Positions 7,020-14,217 are shown, counted from the stretch's first letter. The stretch: 17,985 nt of DNA from SZUA-521 sp041738285 (GCA_041738285.1 JBGSQB010000047.1:1-17985); one strand, 5' to 3'. Numbers and translations are program-made. The notes: generated by a model from the sequence alone, not told the origin.

Positions 7020-7836
7020 AAAGGAACTGTTCTAGAGTACGCACACTACGCTCGAGTCTCGTCAACAGGAATAGGTGACCGCAATCGAAAACCTCCAGGC
7101 GCGCATTCGGGATGCGGCGCGCCAGAATCTTCGCATTCACGAGCGGAATGATTGGATCGTCATCGCCTGCCATGACGAGCGTCGGTGCCTTGATGTCGCC
7201 GAGCCAGTGCAGGCTCGTCCACCCCGTCAACGCATACAGCTGATTCAGATAGCCGAGCATCGAAGGCGGCGCCATGCGGCGCGCGTAGCGTTCGGTGAGC
7301 ACCGAGTCGCGGCGGAAGTCGCCGCCGTAGATGTCGCCGGCGATCGACTTGAAGAACCCGGCCGAGAGGTAACGCAGGGGCGTTGCCATCTTCAGCAGGA
7401 CCGACGGCCGCGGCGGCACCATGAGGTGACCGGTCGATGTGGCGGCGAGCACCAGCCGATCGACACGGTCTGGAAACTCGCGCGTGAACTGTTGCGCGAG
7501 CGCACCGCCCCAGGATAGTCCCATCACGTGGACCCGCTCCAAGCCGAGTTCGTCGATCACTTCCCGCGCCAGATGCGCATAGCCGGACAGCCGGCGCACC
7601 CAGAAACTCGGCTGCGACGCGCCGATGCCAGGCAGATCGAAGGTCACTGTCGCAACGCGGGTCATGCCGCGCATGAACGGCTCGAGAATCTCGGCGCTGG
7701 CGCCAATACCGTTGAAGATCAACAGCGGCGGGCCAGATGCGCCGGATGGCGACGTCATGGCGATGCGTAGACGATCCGAGCCGAAGCTCTGATAGCGGTG
7801 GGCGATGGTATGCGGCTCGAAGGTGGGCGCGTTCAT
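7006..7836 (-). CDS. phaZ: intracellular medium-chain-length PHA depolymerase PhaZ
   Basis: Alpha/beta-hydrolase that degrades stored medium-chain-length polyhydroxyalkanoate at the granule surface, releasing 3-hydroxyalkanoates. The 276-residue protein closely follows Pseudomonas PhaZ: LLIFNGIGA at 38-46, nucleophile elbow GLSWGGALAQQF with Ser108, LVLAATSTGHLMVPP, IYGGDFRRD, GWTSLHWL, acid Asp227 in GDDDPIIPL and base His254 in DCGHLFLLTR. No signal peptide is seen, as expected for an intracellular enzyme. Its ATG (7836) overlaps the phaC stop by 4 nt (ATGA), so synthase and depolymerase are translationally coupled. In Pseudomonas phaZ normally sits between phaC1 and phaC2; here a TauD-like gene takes the next position. 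Confidence 0.92.
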   Translation of the reverse strand: MNAPTFEPHTIAHRYQSFGSDRLRIAMTSPSGASGPPLLIFNGIGASAEILEPFMRGMTRVATVTFDLPGIGASQPSFWVRRLSGYAHLAREVIDELGLERVHVMGLSWGGALAQQFTREFPDRVDRLVLAATSTGHLMVPPRPSVLLKMATPLRYLSAGFFKSIAGDIYGGDFRRDSVLTERYARRMAPPSMLGYLNQLYALTGWTSLHWLGDIKAPTLVMAGDDDPIIPLVNAKILARRIPNARLEVFDCGHLFLLTRLERSVRTLEQFLLPSA

Positions 7837-9524
7837 TCGAACACGTAGGTGCCGGGCGCATCACAGATCACCGGGTGCTTCGCACTGCCATAGATCGATG
7901 GGGCCAACGATTTACCCGCGCCGCGTGTGGCCAGCCACTGTGTCCAGTAAGGCCACCAGGAGCCCGCGTGTTCGGTGGCGCCACGCCGCCAGACCTCGGC
8001 ATCCTTCGGCAGCTGGGGATTCAGATAGTAGCGGCGTTTCGATGAGCCGGGCGGATTGATGAGGCTCTGGATGTGACCCGCAGTGCTGAGCACGTACGTC
8101 GCCTCACCGCCGAACAGGTTGGTCGAGCGATAGCAGGCGTGCCAGTGCGTGATGTGGTCGGTGGTGCCGCCGGTGATGAAGACCGGACATGTCACCTGTC
8201 GCAGATCGATTGGCACATCGCGGATTCGCATTGTGCCCGGATTGCGGAACGGGTTGTCCTTGAACACGTCGAGGAAATCGCTGTGCAGTCGCGCCGGCAG
8301 GCGCGTCGTGTCGTTGTTCCAGTACAAAATGTCGAACGCCGGCGGCGTTTCACCGAGCAGGTAGTTCGACACCACATAGTTCCAGATCAGATCGTTCGGG
8401 CGCATCCAGTTGAAGATGCGTGCCGTGTCCTGGCCGTCGAGCACACCATCGCGCGCCGACTTCTTGCGTGCAGTCTCGATTGCGTCGTCGGTCATGAAGA
8501 GGCCGGTGACGCTGTCGCTGGTACGCATGTCGAGCACGTTGACCATGAGCGTGAGTGACGCAACCTTGTGCGCGCGGCCGAGTGCGGCCATATAGCCGAG
8601 CGCCGACGCGAATGTGATACCGCCCGCACAGGCGCCGACGCCATCCACTGCCGACGCCCCCGTGATGTCGCACGCTGCGTCGATGCAGTTCTCCAGGGTT
8701 TCGACGTACTCGGCGAGCCCCCAGTCACGATACTCACGGGTCGGATTTCGCCACGACACCATGAATACCTGAAACCCCGCTTCGACGAGATAGCGCACGA
8801 GGCTCTTGTCTGGCGACATGTCGTAGACGTAGTACTTGTTGATCTGCGGCGGCACGATGAACACCGGTCGACGCTGCACCATCGGTGTCGTCGATTGGTA
8901 CTGAATGAGCTCCGCGATCGGCGCACGATGAACGACCTTGCCGGTAGTGGTTGCCAGATTCTCACCGACCTTGAACGGACGTTTGTCGACCTGCGACGGC
9001 ATGCCGCCGTTGTTGACGACGTCGTCGACGAAATTGCGAGCACCCCGCATGAGGCTCTCACCCCGCGTTTCGCGTGCTTTGCGTAGCGCGGCGGGGTTGC
9101 CGATGAGGTAGTTGCTGGGGGCGAGCGCGTCGGTAACAAGCTGTGTGACGAAGTGAGCGCGTTGACGATCGTTGTCGGAGAAGCCCACGGCGTCCACCCA
9201 GTCGGAAGCGGTGCGTTCGAAGGCAAGCCAGTTCTGCGCCAGGCGCTTGAAGATCGGACCTTCACGATAGGCCGTGTCGGCAAAGCGCGCGTCCTTCGGG
9301 TCGGGCGCGGTGTCAGACACGCCGAAGGCGATGCGCACCGATTCCTGCCAGAAGCGCGTCGCGTATTCCGCGCCGATGGCCGGCTGCAGCAGTGCCTGGC
9401 GCGCGACCATGCCGGCAGCCTTCAGTATGTCGTCCATACCGAAGCCGACCACCGGATTGAGCGCGAGTGTGCTGTCTGCTGCCGCCGGCAGTGGCGTCTC
9501 CAGGCTCTTGTTGGTCTCGGTCAT
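7833..9524 (-). CDS. phaC: class II poly(3-hydroxyalkanoate) synthase PhaC
   Basis: Polymerises (R)-3-hydroxyacyl-CoA into PHA storage granules. The 563 residues match Pseudomonas class II synthases from end to end: LNPVVGFGMDDIL near 22, NNGGMPSQVD at 171-180, VPPQINKYYVYDMSPDKSL, MRPNDLIWNY, DILYWNNDTTRLP and SPGTYVHE-like end APGTYVFE. The catalytic triad is visible as Cys299 in GACAGG, Asp456 in TGGTTDHITHW and His484 in TAGHIQSLINPPG. I choose ATG 9524 because GGGAGG (9534-9529) precedes it; GTG 9548 would add eight non-family residues. Class I synthases have GxCxGG in a different sequence setting and are excluded by the class II blocks. It is the first gene of a phaC-phaZ-TauD-like operon. 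No phasin, phaD or second synthase is in the window. Confidence 0.95.
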   Translation of the reverse strand: MTETNKSLETPLPAAADSTLALNPVVGFGMDDILKAAGMVARQALLQPAIGAEYATRFWQESVRIAFGVSDTAPDPKDARFADTAYREGPIFKRLAQNWLAFERTASDWVDAVGFSDNDRQRAHFVTQLVTDALAPSNYLIGNPAALRKARETRGESLMRGARNFVDDVVNNGGMPSQVDKRPFKVGENLATTTGKVVHRAPIAELIQYQSTTPMVQRRPVFIVPPQINKYYVYDMSPDKSLVRYLVEAGFQVFMVSWRNPTREYRDWGLAEYVETLENCIDAACDITGASAVDGVGACAGGITFASALGYMAALGRAHKVASLTLMVNVLDMRTSDSVTGLFMTDDAIETARKKSARDGVLDGQDTARIFNWMRPNDLIWNYVVSNYLLGETPPAFDILYWNNDTTRLPARLHSDFLDVFKDNPFRNPGTMRIRDVPIDLRQVTCPVFITGGTTDHITHWHACYRSTNLFGGEATYVLSTAGHIQSLINPPGSSKRRYYLNPQLPKDAEVWRRGATEHAGSWWPYWTQWLATRGAGKSLAPSIYGSAKHPVICDAPGTYVFE

Positions 9525-9563
9525 GGGGCCTCCCGTGCACAGCGACACTATATCAAGTACCCC

Positions 9564-9569
9564 TATAAT
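9564..9569 (+). promoter_or_regulatory. candidate -10 box upstream of the alpha/beta hydrolase gene
   Basis: A perfect TATAAT lies 27 bp before ATG 9597 in the divergent gap with phaC. No convincing -35 hexamer sits 16-18 bp upstream, so activity would need an activator or another contact. Weak support. Confidence 0.3.
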
Positions 9570-9596
9570 GCCGCGCTTTGACCGATTGGATCAGTG

Positions 9597-10487
9597 ATGC
9601 AACGCAGACGTGAACCGGTGCGCCGGGACCTTTCGATCGATGGCGCGCGATTGTGTTACTTCGAGTGGGGAGCGGCCCGCGCGAACGCGCCCAGCATATT
9701 GCTCGCACACGCCACCGGGTTTCATGCGCGGGTATGGGACGCAACGATCGAAGCACTCGATCCCGATGTGCATGTGATCGCGATCGATCAGCGCGGCCAC
9801 GGTCGCAGCAGCAAGCAGGGGCCGTTCACCTGGGAACGGTTTGGCGCCGATCTGATCGCCATGGTGGACGCAATTGGCGCGCCCAAGCTGATCGGTGTGG
9901 GCCACTCGATGGGTGGACATGCCATGGTGCAGGCTGCAGCGGCGCGGCCGCAGCGGTTCGAGCGACTGGTGCTCGTGGACCCGGTGATCATGGACCCAGC
10001 GATGTACGCGGCCGCAGCCAGAGTGGCGATGAAGCCGGCTGATCATCCGACCTCGAAGCGCAAGAACGATTGGACGTCCTGGCGCGAAATGTTCGAGCGC
10101 TTCGAGCATCGAGGCACGTTCGCGTTGTGGCGGCCAGATGTGCTGGAAGACTACTGCCGCTTTGGCGTCGTCGAGGCCAGCGATGGTGGCGGTTTCGAAC
10201 TCGGCTGTCCGCCGATCGTCGAGGCGTCGATCTATTCGCAATCGACCGGGCGCAACATCAACGAACTGTTTGCCCGCGTGACTGCGCCAGTGGTGATACT
10301 TCGCGCCAAGCAACGCCAGGGCGCACGCGACGTCATGGACTTCTCCAACAGCCCAACGTGGCCCGGACTCGCCAAAGCGTTTCCGAATGCGCGCGACGTT
10401 TATCTGCCGCACCTCACCCACTTCATCCCGATGCAGGATCCGCAACTCGTGGCGCGGTTCGTCACGTCCGCGGATGCAGAGGCTTGA
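9597..10487 (+). CDS. alpha/beta-fold hydrolase
   Basis: Soluble serine hydrolase of the alpha/beta fold, 296 residues. Visible elements are the oxyanion segment LLAHATGFHARVWD at 35-48, IDQRGHGRS at 63-71, the nucleophile elbow GHSMGG with Ser104, and a C-terminal His near 275 (HLTHFIPMQDP). The usual acid after strand 6 is not obvious; the region reads APVVILRAKQ and lacks the common GxxD. Esterase, lactonase or C-C hydrolase activity are all possible and the substrate cannot be told. ATG 9597 is preferred over GTG 9594, with GGA 6 nt upstream. It diverges from phaC with a 72-bp gap and its last 26 bp overlap the 3' end of the convergent MFS gene. Confidence 0.88.
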   Translation: MQRRREPVRRDLSIDGARLCYFEWGAARANAPSILLAHATGFHARVWDATIEALDPDVHVIAIDQRGHGRSSKQGPFTWERFGADLIAMVDAIGAPKLIGVGHSMGGHAMVQAAAARPQRFERLVLVDPVIMDPAMYAAAARVAMKPADHPTSKRKNDWTSWREMFERFEHRGTFALWRPDVLEDYCRFGVVEASDGGGFELGCPPIVEASIYSQSTGRNINELFARVTAPVVILRAKQRQGARDVMDFSNSPTWPGLAKAFPNARDVYLPHLTHFIPMQDPQLVARFVTSADAEA

Positions 10488-11688
10488 CCTCGTACGCCCA
10501 CAGCCCGCTCCATTTGTGACCGATGACGTAGATCAAGGCGGACACCACGATGCCGGGCAGGAGTGCCGCCAGTGGGTCGTAGCCAGCGATCAGCGTGCCG
10601 AGCAGCATGGAACTGATCGGCGCTGACACCATGAAGCTGAGCAACAGAACGGACAAGATCTGCGCGCGTTGGCTCTCTGGTGCGAGTTCCTGCACCGTGG
10701 TCCGCACGAGCGTCGTGGTGACGCCCATGTTGAGCCCCCAGGCGAGAATGGCCGCATAGAAGATCGCCAGGCTCGGTTTGACGTACAGCGCCGCGAGGAT
10801 CACCACGCGTGTGAGTTGCATCAGCAGGAACAGGCGCCCCGGCCAGACGAGCGGCATGTAACGCAGCATGACGACGTTGGAGCCAATGCTGCCGACGGTG
10901 AAGACGATCATCACGGTCGCGAAGAAGTGTGCATCGCCCGCGTACACGTCCTTGACGATGAACGGCACGGCCACGATGTAGGCGCCGGCGTTGAACAGTG
11001 ACGAGGCGAAATTCAGGCCGATGACATTTCGGATCAGAGGCAGTGACCAGGTGGCGCGAATGCCGCTCAGCAGGTTCGGCCGTCCAGCCGGTGCAGATAC
11101 CGGCATCGGCGGCAGCCGCAGCACTGCAATCGCACCCAAGGCGAACAGTGCGCCCTGAATGATCAGCACTTGAGGCAATCCGAAGCGATCGAGTTGACCA
11201 CCGATCCAGACGCCGGCGAGACCTACTATCGACGTCACGATGGTCATGATCGTGATGGTGCGCTGTATATCGGTGCGCGCCACGCGACTCAGCATCGACT
11301 GACGCGCCGGATCGCTCGCCGCCTGCAAGCCCGATACCGCCACACCCCAGATCAGCACGACGTAGAAATCGAGCACGTCGATGAGCGCAAGCCATGCAAT
11401 CACGAACGATGGGATCGCGATGAGAATGTGCATGCGCAGCAGTAGCGCGCGTCCGTCGATGCGGTCGGCCAGCAGGCCACCGATGAGCAGGATGAGCAGC
11501 GCCGGCATTTCGATCAAGGCGCGCGACCACCCCACGGTGTCGGCCGGCATTTCGAGTATGCCGACCAGCATCCAGGTAATGAGGAATCCCTGCAGACTCA
11601 TGGCGGCCATCCACAGGCTCGAACTCGTCAGATAGAGCGGAAATGTCGACGACGCAGCCGAAGAGTGGGCGGGTTCCGTGACAGGCAT
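10462..11688 (-). CDS. MFS transporter, EntS-like MFS_3 exporter type
   Basis: Inner-membrane secondary transporter of 408 residues with about 12 hydrophobic helices in two six-helix halves and a short cytoplasmic N-terminus. The loop 2-3 region GGLLADRIDGRALLLRMH is the MFS motif A equivalent (G-x-L-a-D-r-x-x-g-R). DPARQSMLSRVA after helix 4 is typical of the MFS_3 group that includes the enterobactin exporter EntS and many drug exporters. Export by proton antiport is therefore likely, but the substrate is unknown. It diverges from the LLM oxidoreductase gene across 68 bp and converges with the hydrolase gene, overlapping its end. ATG 11688 has no strong Shine-Dalgarno; I see no better start. 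Confidence 0.9.
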   Translation of the reverse strand: MPVTEPAHSSAASSTFPLYLTSSSLWMAAMSLQGFLITWMLVGILEMPADTVGWSRALIEMPALLILLIGGLLADRIDGRALLLRMHILIAIPSFVIAWLALIDVLDFYVVLIWGVAVSGLQAASDPARQSMLSRVARTDIQRTITIMTIVTSIVGLAGVWIGGQLDRFGLPQVLIIQGALFALGAIAVLRLPPMPVSAPAGRPNLLSGIRATWSLPLIRNVIGLNFASSLFNAGAYIVAVPFIVKDVYAGDAHFFATVMIVFTVGSIGSNVVMLRYMPLVWPGRLFLLMQLTRVVILAALYVKPSLAIFYAAILAWGLNMGVTTTLVRTTVQELAPESQRAQILSVLLLSFMVSAPISSMLLGTLIAGYDPLAALLPGIVVSALIYVIGHKWSGLWAYEVKPLHPRT

Positions 11689-11711
11689 GAGCAGCGCATT
11701 GAGAAACAGAG

Positions 11712-11741
11712 ATCATACCGATAGGCTCGATGTTCGAGCAA
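11712..11741 (-). promoter_or_regulatory. candidate promoter and dyad operator for the MFS gene
   Basis: On the minus strand TTGCTC (11741-11736) and TATGAT (11717-11712) are 18 bp apart, with a start expected near 11705, a short leader before ATG 11688. The spacer contains a perfect dyad, GCTCGA-TGT-TCGAGC at 11725-11739, which touches the -35. That is the usual place for a repressor site. No regulator gene is adjacent. Motif-based inference. Confidence 0.4.
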
Positions 11742-11756
11742 AACAGGAGAGAGGCC

Positions 11757-12623
11757 GTGAAAATCGGGGTTACGTTGTCGTTCAGCCACATCACCCCGGT
11801 GCCCTTCATCGGCCAAGCTGCGCGTCTGATTGAACGCAGCGGCGTGCATTCGCTGTGGCTACCCGAACACGTACTCTTCTTCCCCAACTACGCGTCGAAG
11901 TATCCGTATGCAGACGATGGTCGTGTGCCGGGTGATCCGGAAGGTGTGCTCGACCCGTTTACGGCACTGACGTTCGTGGCTGCGCACACGAGCCGGGTTC
12001 GCCTCGGTACCGGCATCTGCCTCGTGCCCCAGCGCCAACCGGTGTACACCGCGAAGATGGTGGCCGACCTCGACTATCTGTCGAATGGCCGCGTCGACTT
12101 CGGCATTGGTATCGGCTGGCTGAAGGAAGAGTTCGACGCGCTCGGCATGGACTTCGCAAGCCGCGCGAAGCGGTGCGATGAGTACATCGATGCCATGAAG
12201 GCCCTGTGGGCCGATGGCGGGCGCGGCGCTACGTCGAGCTTCGAAGGCGCGACGCTCTCGGTTGCCGACTGCCACTTCAATCCCAAGCCCGTGCAGAAAC
12301 CGCATCCGCCGATCTATGTGGGCGGAGAGAGCGATGCAGCGCTCAAGCGAGTCGCTCGCTATGGGGATGGTTGGTACGGGTTCGACATGACGCCGGCGGT
12401 ACTGCGCGAACGATTGAAGCGCCTCGATGCGCTGCTCACGGAAACCGGCCGAGCGCGCAGGGACATTGACGTGTACGTGTGTCCGAACCGGCATCGGGTG
12501 ACGCCGGAGTCGTTCGCCGAATATCGTGATGCTGGCGTCGATCAGCTGATCCTGCCGGTGTTCGCGCGAACGACTGAAGACCTCGAGCGCCGGCTCGATC
12601 GGGTGCTCGCGCTGTCCCGGTGA
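11757..12623 (+). CDS. LLM-class (luciferase-like) flavin/F420-dependent oxidoreductase
   Basis: TIM-barrel oxidoreductase of the luciferase-like monooxygenase superfamily, 288 residues, closest in pattern to the group annotated as F420-dependent Rv2161c-type. Family blocks: KIGVTLSFSHITPVPFIGQA at the start, SLWLPEHVLFF near 36, RVRLGTGICLVPQRQPVYTAK, LDYLSNGRVDFGIGIGWLKEEF near 103-123, and PPIYVGGESDAALKRVARYGDGWYG near 190. The start is GTG 11757 because AGGAGAGAGG lies just upstream; ATG 11730 would add nine residues through that site. The cofactor (F420 or FMN) cannot be decided from sequence. Its TGA overlaps the start of the Nudix gene (GTGA), so the pair is co-translated. It diverges from the MFS exporter gene, with which it may share control. 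Confidence 0.9.
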   Translation: MKIGVTLSFSHITPVPFIGQAARLIERSGVHSLWLPEHVLFFPNYASKYPYADDGRVPGDPEGVLDPFTALTFVAAHTSRVRLGTGICLVPQRQPVYTAKMVADLDYLSNGRVDFGIGIGWLKEEFDALGMDFASRAKRCDEYIDAMKALWADGGRGATSSFEGATLSVADCHFNPKPVQKPHPPIYVGGESDAALKRVARYGDGWYGFDMTPAVLRERLKRLDALLTETGRARRDIDVYVCPNRHRVTPESFAEYRDAGVDQLILPVFARTTEDLERRLDRVLALSR

Positions 12624-12997
12624 TCCGCGTCGTCTGCGGTGTTCTGATTGCGCATGGGCGGGTGCTGGTCGCGCGGCGCAGTGGTGGACGTCACGCCGGT
12701 CTGTGGGAGTTTCCGGGCGGCAAGATCGAAGGCGCGGAAGCGGCGGCAGCCGCGCTGGTCCGAGAACTCGCGGAAGAGCTGCAGATCGTCGCCACCGTCG
12801 GCGCATTGATTGCGACCAGCCGGGATGAGCGCGTCGAGCTCGCAGCGTTCCGGGTGGCGCGCTGGTCCGGCACGCCAACCGCTACGGTTCACGATGCGGT
12901 GGCGTGGGTGGACGGACCGCAGCTCACGGGACTGGCGATGCCGCCGGTCGACCTCGATCTGCTGGCGCCGGTACTGGATCTGCTATCCGCGGCGTGA
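12620..12997 (+). CDS. MutT-like Nudix hydrolase
   Basis: Nudix pyrophosphatase of 125 residues, the size of MutT, which removes 8-oxo-dGTP from the nucleotide pool. The Nudix box runs from Gly34 to Ile56: G34-x5-E40-x7-R48-E49-L50-A51-E52-E53-L54-Q55-I56. All acidic metal ligands and the Arg are present, but the usual Gly near the end of the box is Gln55. GGRHAGLWEFPGGKIE upstream of the box is the MutT-like substrate loop. The GTG start at 12620 overlaps the previous stop by 4 nt. In other bacteria MutT is often near secA or argJ, which is not the case here, so a different nucleotide substrate is possible; no gene symbol given. Confidence 0.9.
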   Translation: MIRVVCGVLIAHGRVLVARRSGGRHAGLWEFPGGKIEGAEAAAAALVRELAEELQIVATVGALIATSRDERVELAAFRVARWSGTPTATVHDAVAWVDGPQLTGLAMPPVDLDLLAPVLDLLSAA

Positions 12998-13005
12998 CGT
13001 CACGC
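12992..13005. other. 14-bp perfect palindrome at the Nudix gene stop
   Basis: GCGTGACGTCACGC is its own reverse complement and contains the TGA stop (12995-12997). No T-tract follows, so it is not a standard terminator. It could be a protein-binding site upstream of the next gene or chance. Confidence 0.45.
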
Positions 13006-13101
13006 GCATTACATCCCAATACATGGCCGACATGGCGGGTACAGACAGCAACCCCGGGTGCCATGAGAATTGTCGTCCGAGTAGCTGACGTGGGGCTTAC
13101 G

Positions 13102-13407
13102 ATGTTGGTGAGCCGTCGTGACGAATCGAGTAGGACCTGGTTCCGTGCCGAGCGGGTCTTCAACTGCAATGGCCGCTGGTACTTCCATACGCGGGAAGGG
13201 ATCGACGTCGGCCCTTACGAGTCTCAGCTCGAAGCCGAGATCGAAGCCGGCATGCTGAAAGAATTGATCAAGAACACCGCTCTGCGCGGCGATGCCCTGG
13301 GCATTCTGCGCGACTTCATCCTCGAATCCTTCAACCTCGGCCGGCCGCTCAACGTCATGATCGCCGACGACGCCGAGCACATCGTGGTGGGCCGCCCGGC
13401 GGAGTAG
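13102..13407 (+). CDS. small conserved protein of unknown function (DUF6316-like)
   Basis: Soluble protein of 101 residues from ATG 13102. The core TWFRAERVFNCNGRWYFHTREG, in pieces WFRAERVF, NGRWYFHTREG and DVGPYESQLEAEIEAG, resembles the short gammaproteobacterial family annotated as DUF6316; I recall this pattern but cannot check it. The C-terminal half is helical and polar (KELIKNTALRGDALGILRDF) and is longer than I expect for that family. No catalytic motif, signal peptide or membrane segment is visible. TGGGG lies 6 nt before ATG 13102; ATG 13063 would add 13 residues and is the alternative. It follows the Nudix gene by about 100 bp and its stop is followed 1 bp later by a degenerate REP-like element. 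Confidence 0.7.
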   Translation: MLVSRRDESSRTWFRAERVFNCNGRWYFHTREGIDVGPYESQLEAEIEAGMLKELIKNTALRGDALGILRDFILESFNLGRPLNVMIADDAEHIVVGRPAE

Positions 13408-13456
13408 AGGAAATAGGGAACAGTCCCCCTTTCCTGAACAAGTAGACTGTCCCAAC
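13408..13456. repeat. REP-like GGGGACAG element, degenerate copy 2
   Basis: GGAAATAGGG (13409-13418) faces CCCCCTTTCC (13425-13434) with eight of ten pairs, and the inner GGGAACAGTC is answered by GACTGTCCC at 13445-13453 with a one-base bulge. The two alternative pairings share the same left arm. It is a shortened relative of the copies at 6027 and 14111 and starts 1 bp after a TAG stop. Confidence 0.65.
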
Positions 13457-13474
13457 GACACCGTGGGGACTCAC

Positions 13475-14110
13475 ATGGCTTCTGTCAATTCCGTGCCGGG
13501 GCGCGCCAAGGACCAACTGCACACGGTGCTGCTGACACTACTGAGCATCGTCCAAGCCCTGGCGCTCGAACTGCTCTGGTCGCACATCACCAGCAACGAT
13601 TATCTCTACGATTGGAGTTGGCTCACGTTCATGTGTTGGGCGCAGATCGGCGCGACGCTTCTTGGCGTACTGTTGATCTGGCTGATCTACACCAGCATGA
13701 CGATGCGCTTTCGCTGGGTGCCCACCGTCGGCGACACCGTGTTCCCGTTCTTCATCGGCATCATCGAGTTCACGCTCATCGCTGGCCTGGGTCCGGACAA
13801 CATGGGCTGGTGGTTTCTGGACATGGCACTGATCTTCGCAGTGATGTCGGGTGTTGCGCAGGTCACGCTGCGGCGCGCGCGCCTCGACGGCGAGAACGAC
13901 GCCTACTTCGCGACTGTTTCACCCGCCACGGCGCGCGACTTCTACCCAGTCGTCGCCACCGTGCTGGCGCTGGCCTGCATCGGCGTGTTTCTGCTCGTCA
14001 GTGGTGAGCAGGGATGGATAGCGCTGGCTGGAGTTGTGGGCACGACTGCCGCCCTCGGTCACCAGATGTACATGAATACCGTGTTCTGGAACCGATCGAT
14101 CATGGCGTAG
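13475..14110 (+). CDS. six-helix inner-membrane protein of unknown function
   Basis: Integral membrane protein of 211 residues with about six hydrophobic helices, roughly at residues 14-36, 48-72, 83-105, 111-130, 154-173 and 180-200. The second helix lies in a Trp-rich segment (DWSWLTFMCWAQIG). Loop 4-5 is charged (RRARLDGEND) and should be cytoplasmic or periplasmic depending on topology. I do not recognise the family; no transporter, kinase or enzyme signature is visible. ATG 13475 has GGGGA 5 nt upstream and is preferred over GTG 13463. It is flanked on both sides by REP-like elements, which suggests an independent transcript bounded by hairpins. Confidence 0.8.
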   Translation: MASVNSVPGRAKDQLHTVLLTLLSIVQALALELLWSHITSNDYLYDWSWLTFMCWAQIGATLLGVLLIWLIYTSMTMRFRWVPTVGDTVFPFFIGIIEFTLIAGLGPDNMGWWFLDMALIFAVMSGVAQVTLRRARLDGENDAYFATVSPATARDFYPVVATVLALACIGVFLLVSGEQGWIALAGVVGTTAALGHQMYMNTVFWNRSIMA

Positions 14111-14217
14111 AGATAGGGGACAGAGAAATAGGGGACAGTTGACCCATTTCGCGGGTCCTCCGCCCCATCCCGGGTCTCAGATCGAAATAGGTCAGCTGTC
14201 CCCTATTTCCTGTCCCC
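14111..14217. repeat. REP-like GGGGACAG inverted repeat, copy 3
   Basis: The arms at 14125-14151 and 14183-14209 are inverted repeats matching at 25 of 27 positions (GAAATAGGGGACAG and its complement CTGTCCCCTATTTC at the ends), around a 31-bp GC-rich loop. Additional GGGGACAG units flank both arms (14116-14123; TGTCCCC 14211-14217). This is the best-preserved copy. It lies 1 bp after the TAG stop of the membrane-protein gene and ends about 65 bp before ileS. Confidence 0.9.

Noticed and set aside
10400..11887. 495-codon minus-strand ORF over the MFS gene
   Set aside because: Frame-shifted shadow of the MFS gene; Arg/His-rich and not membrane-like, while the 408-residue frame has twelve hydrophobic helices.
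14111..14217. CRISPR-like or tandem repeat array from repeated GGGGACAG
   Set aside because: Units are arranged as inverted arms with no regular spacers, which fits a REP-like palindrome rather than an array.
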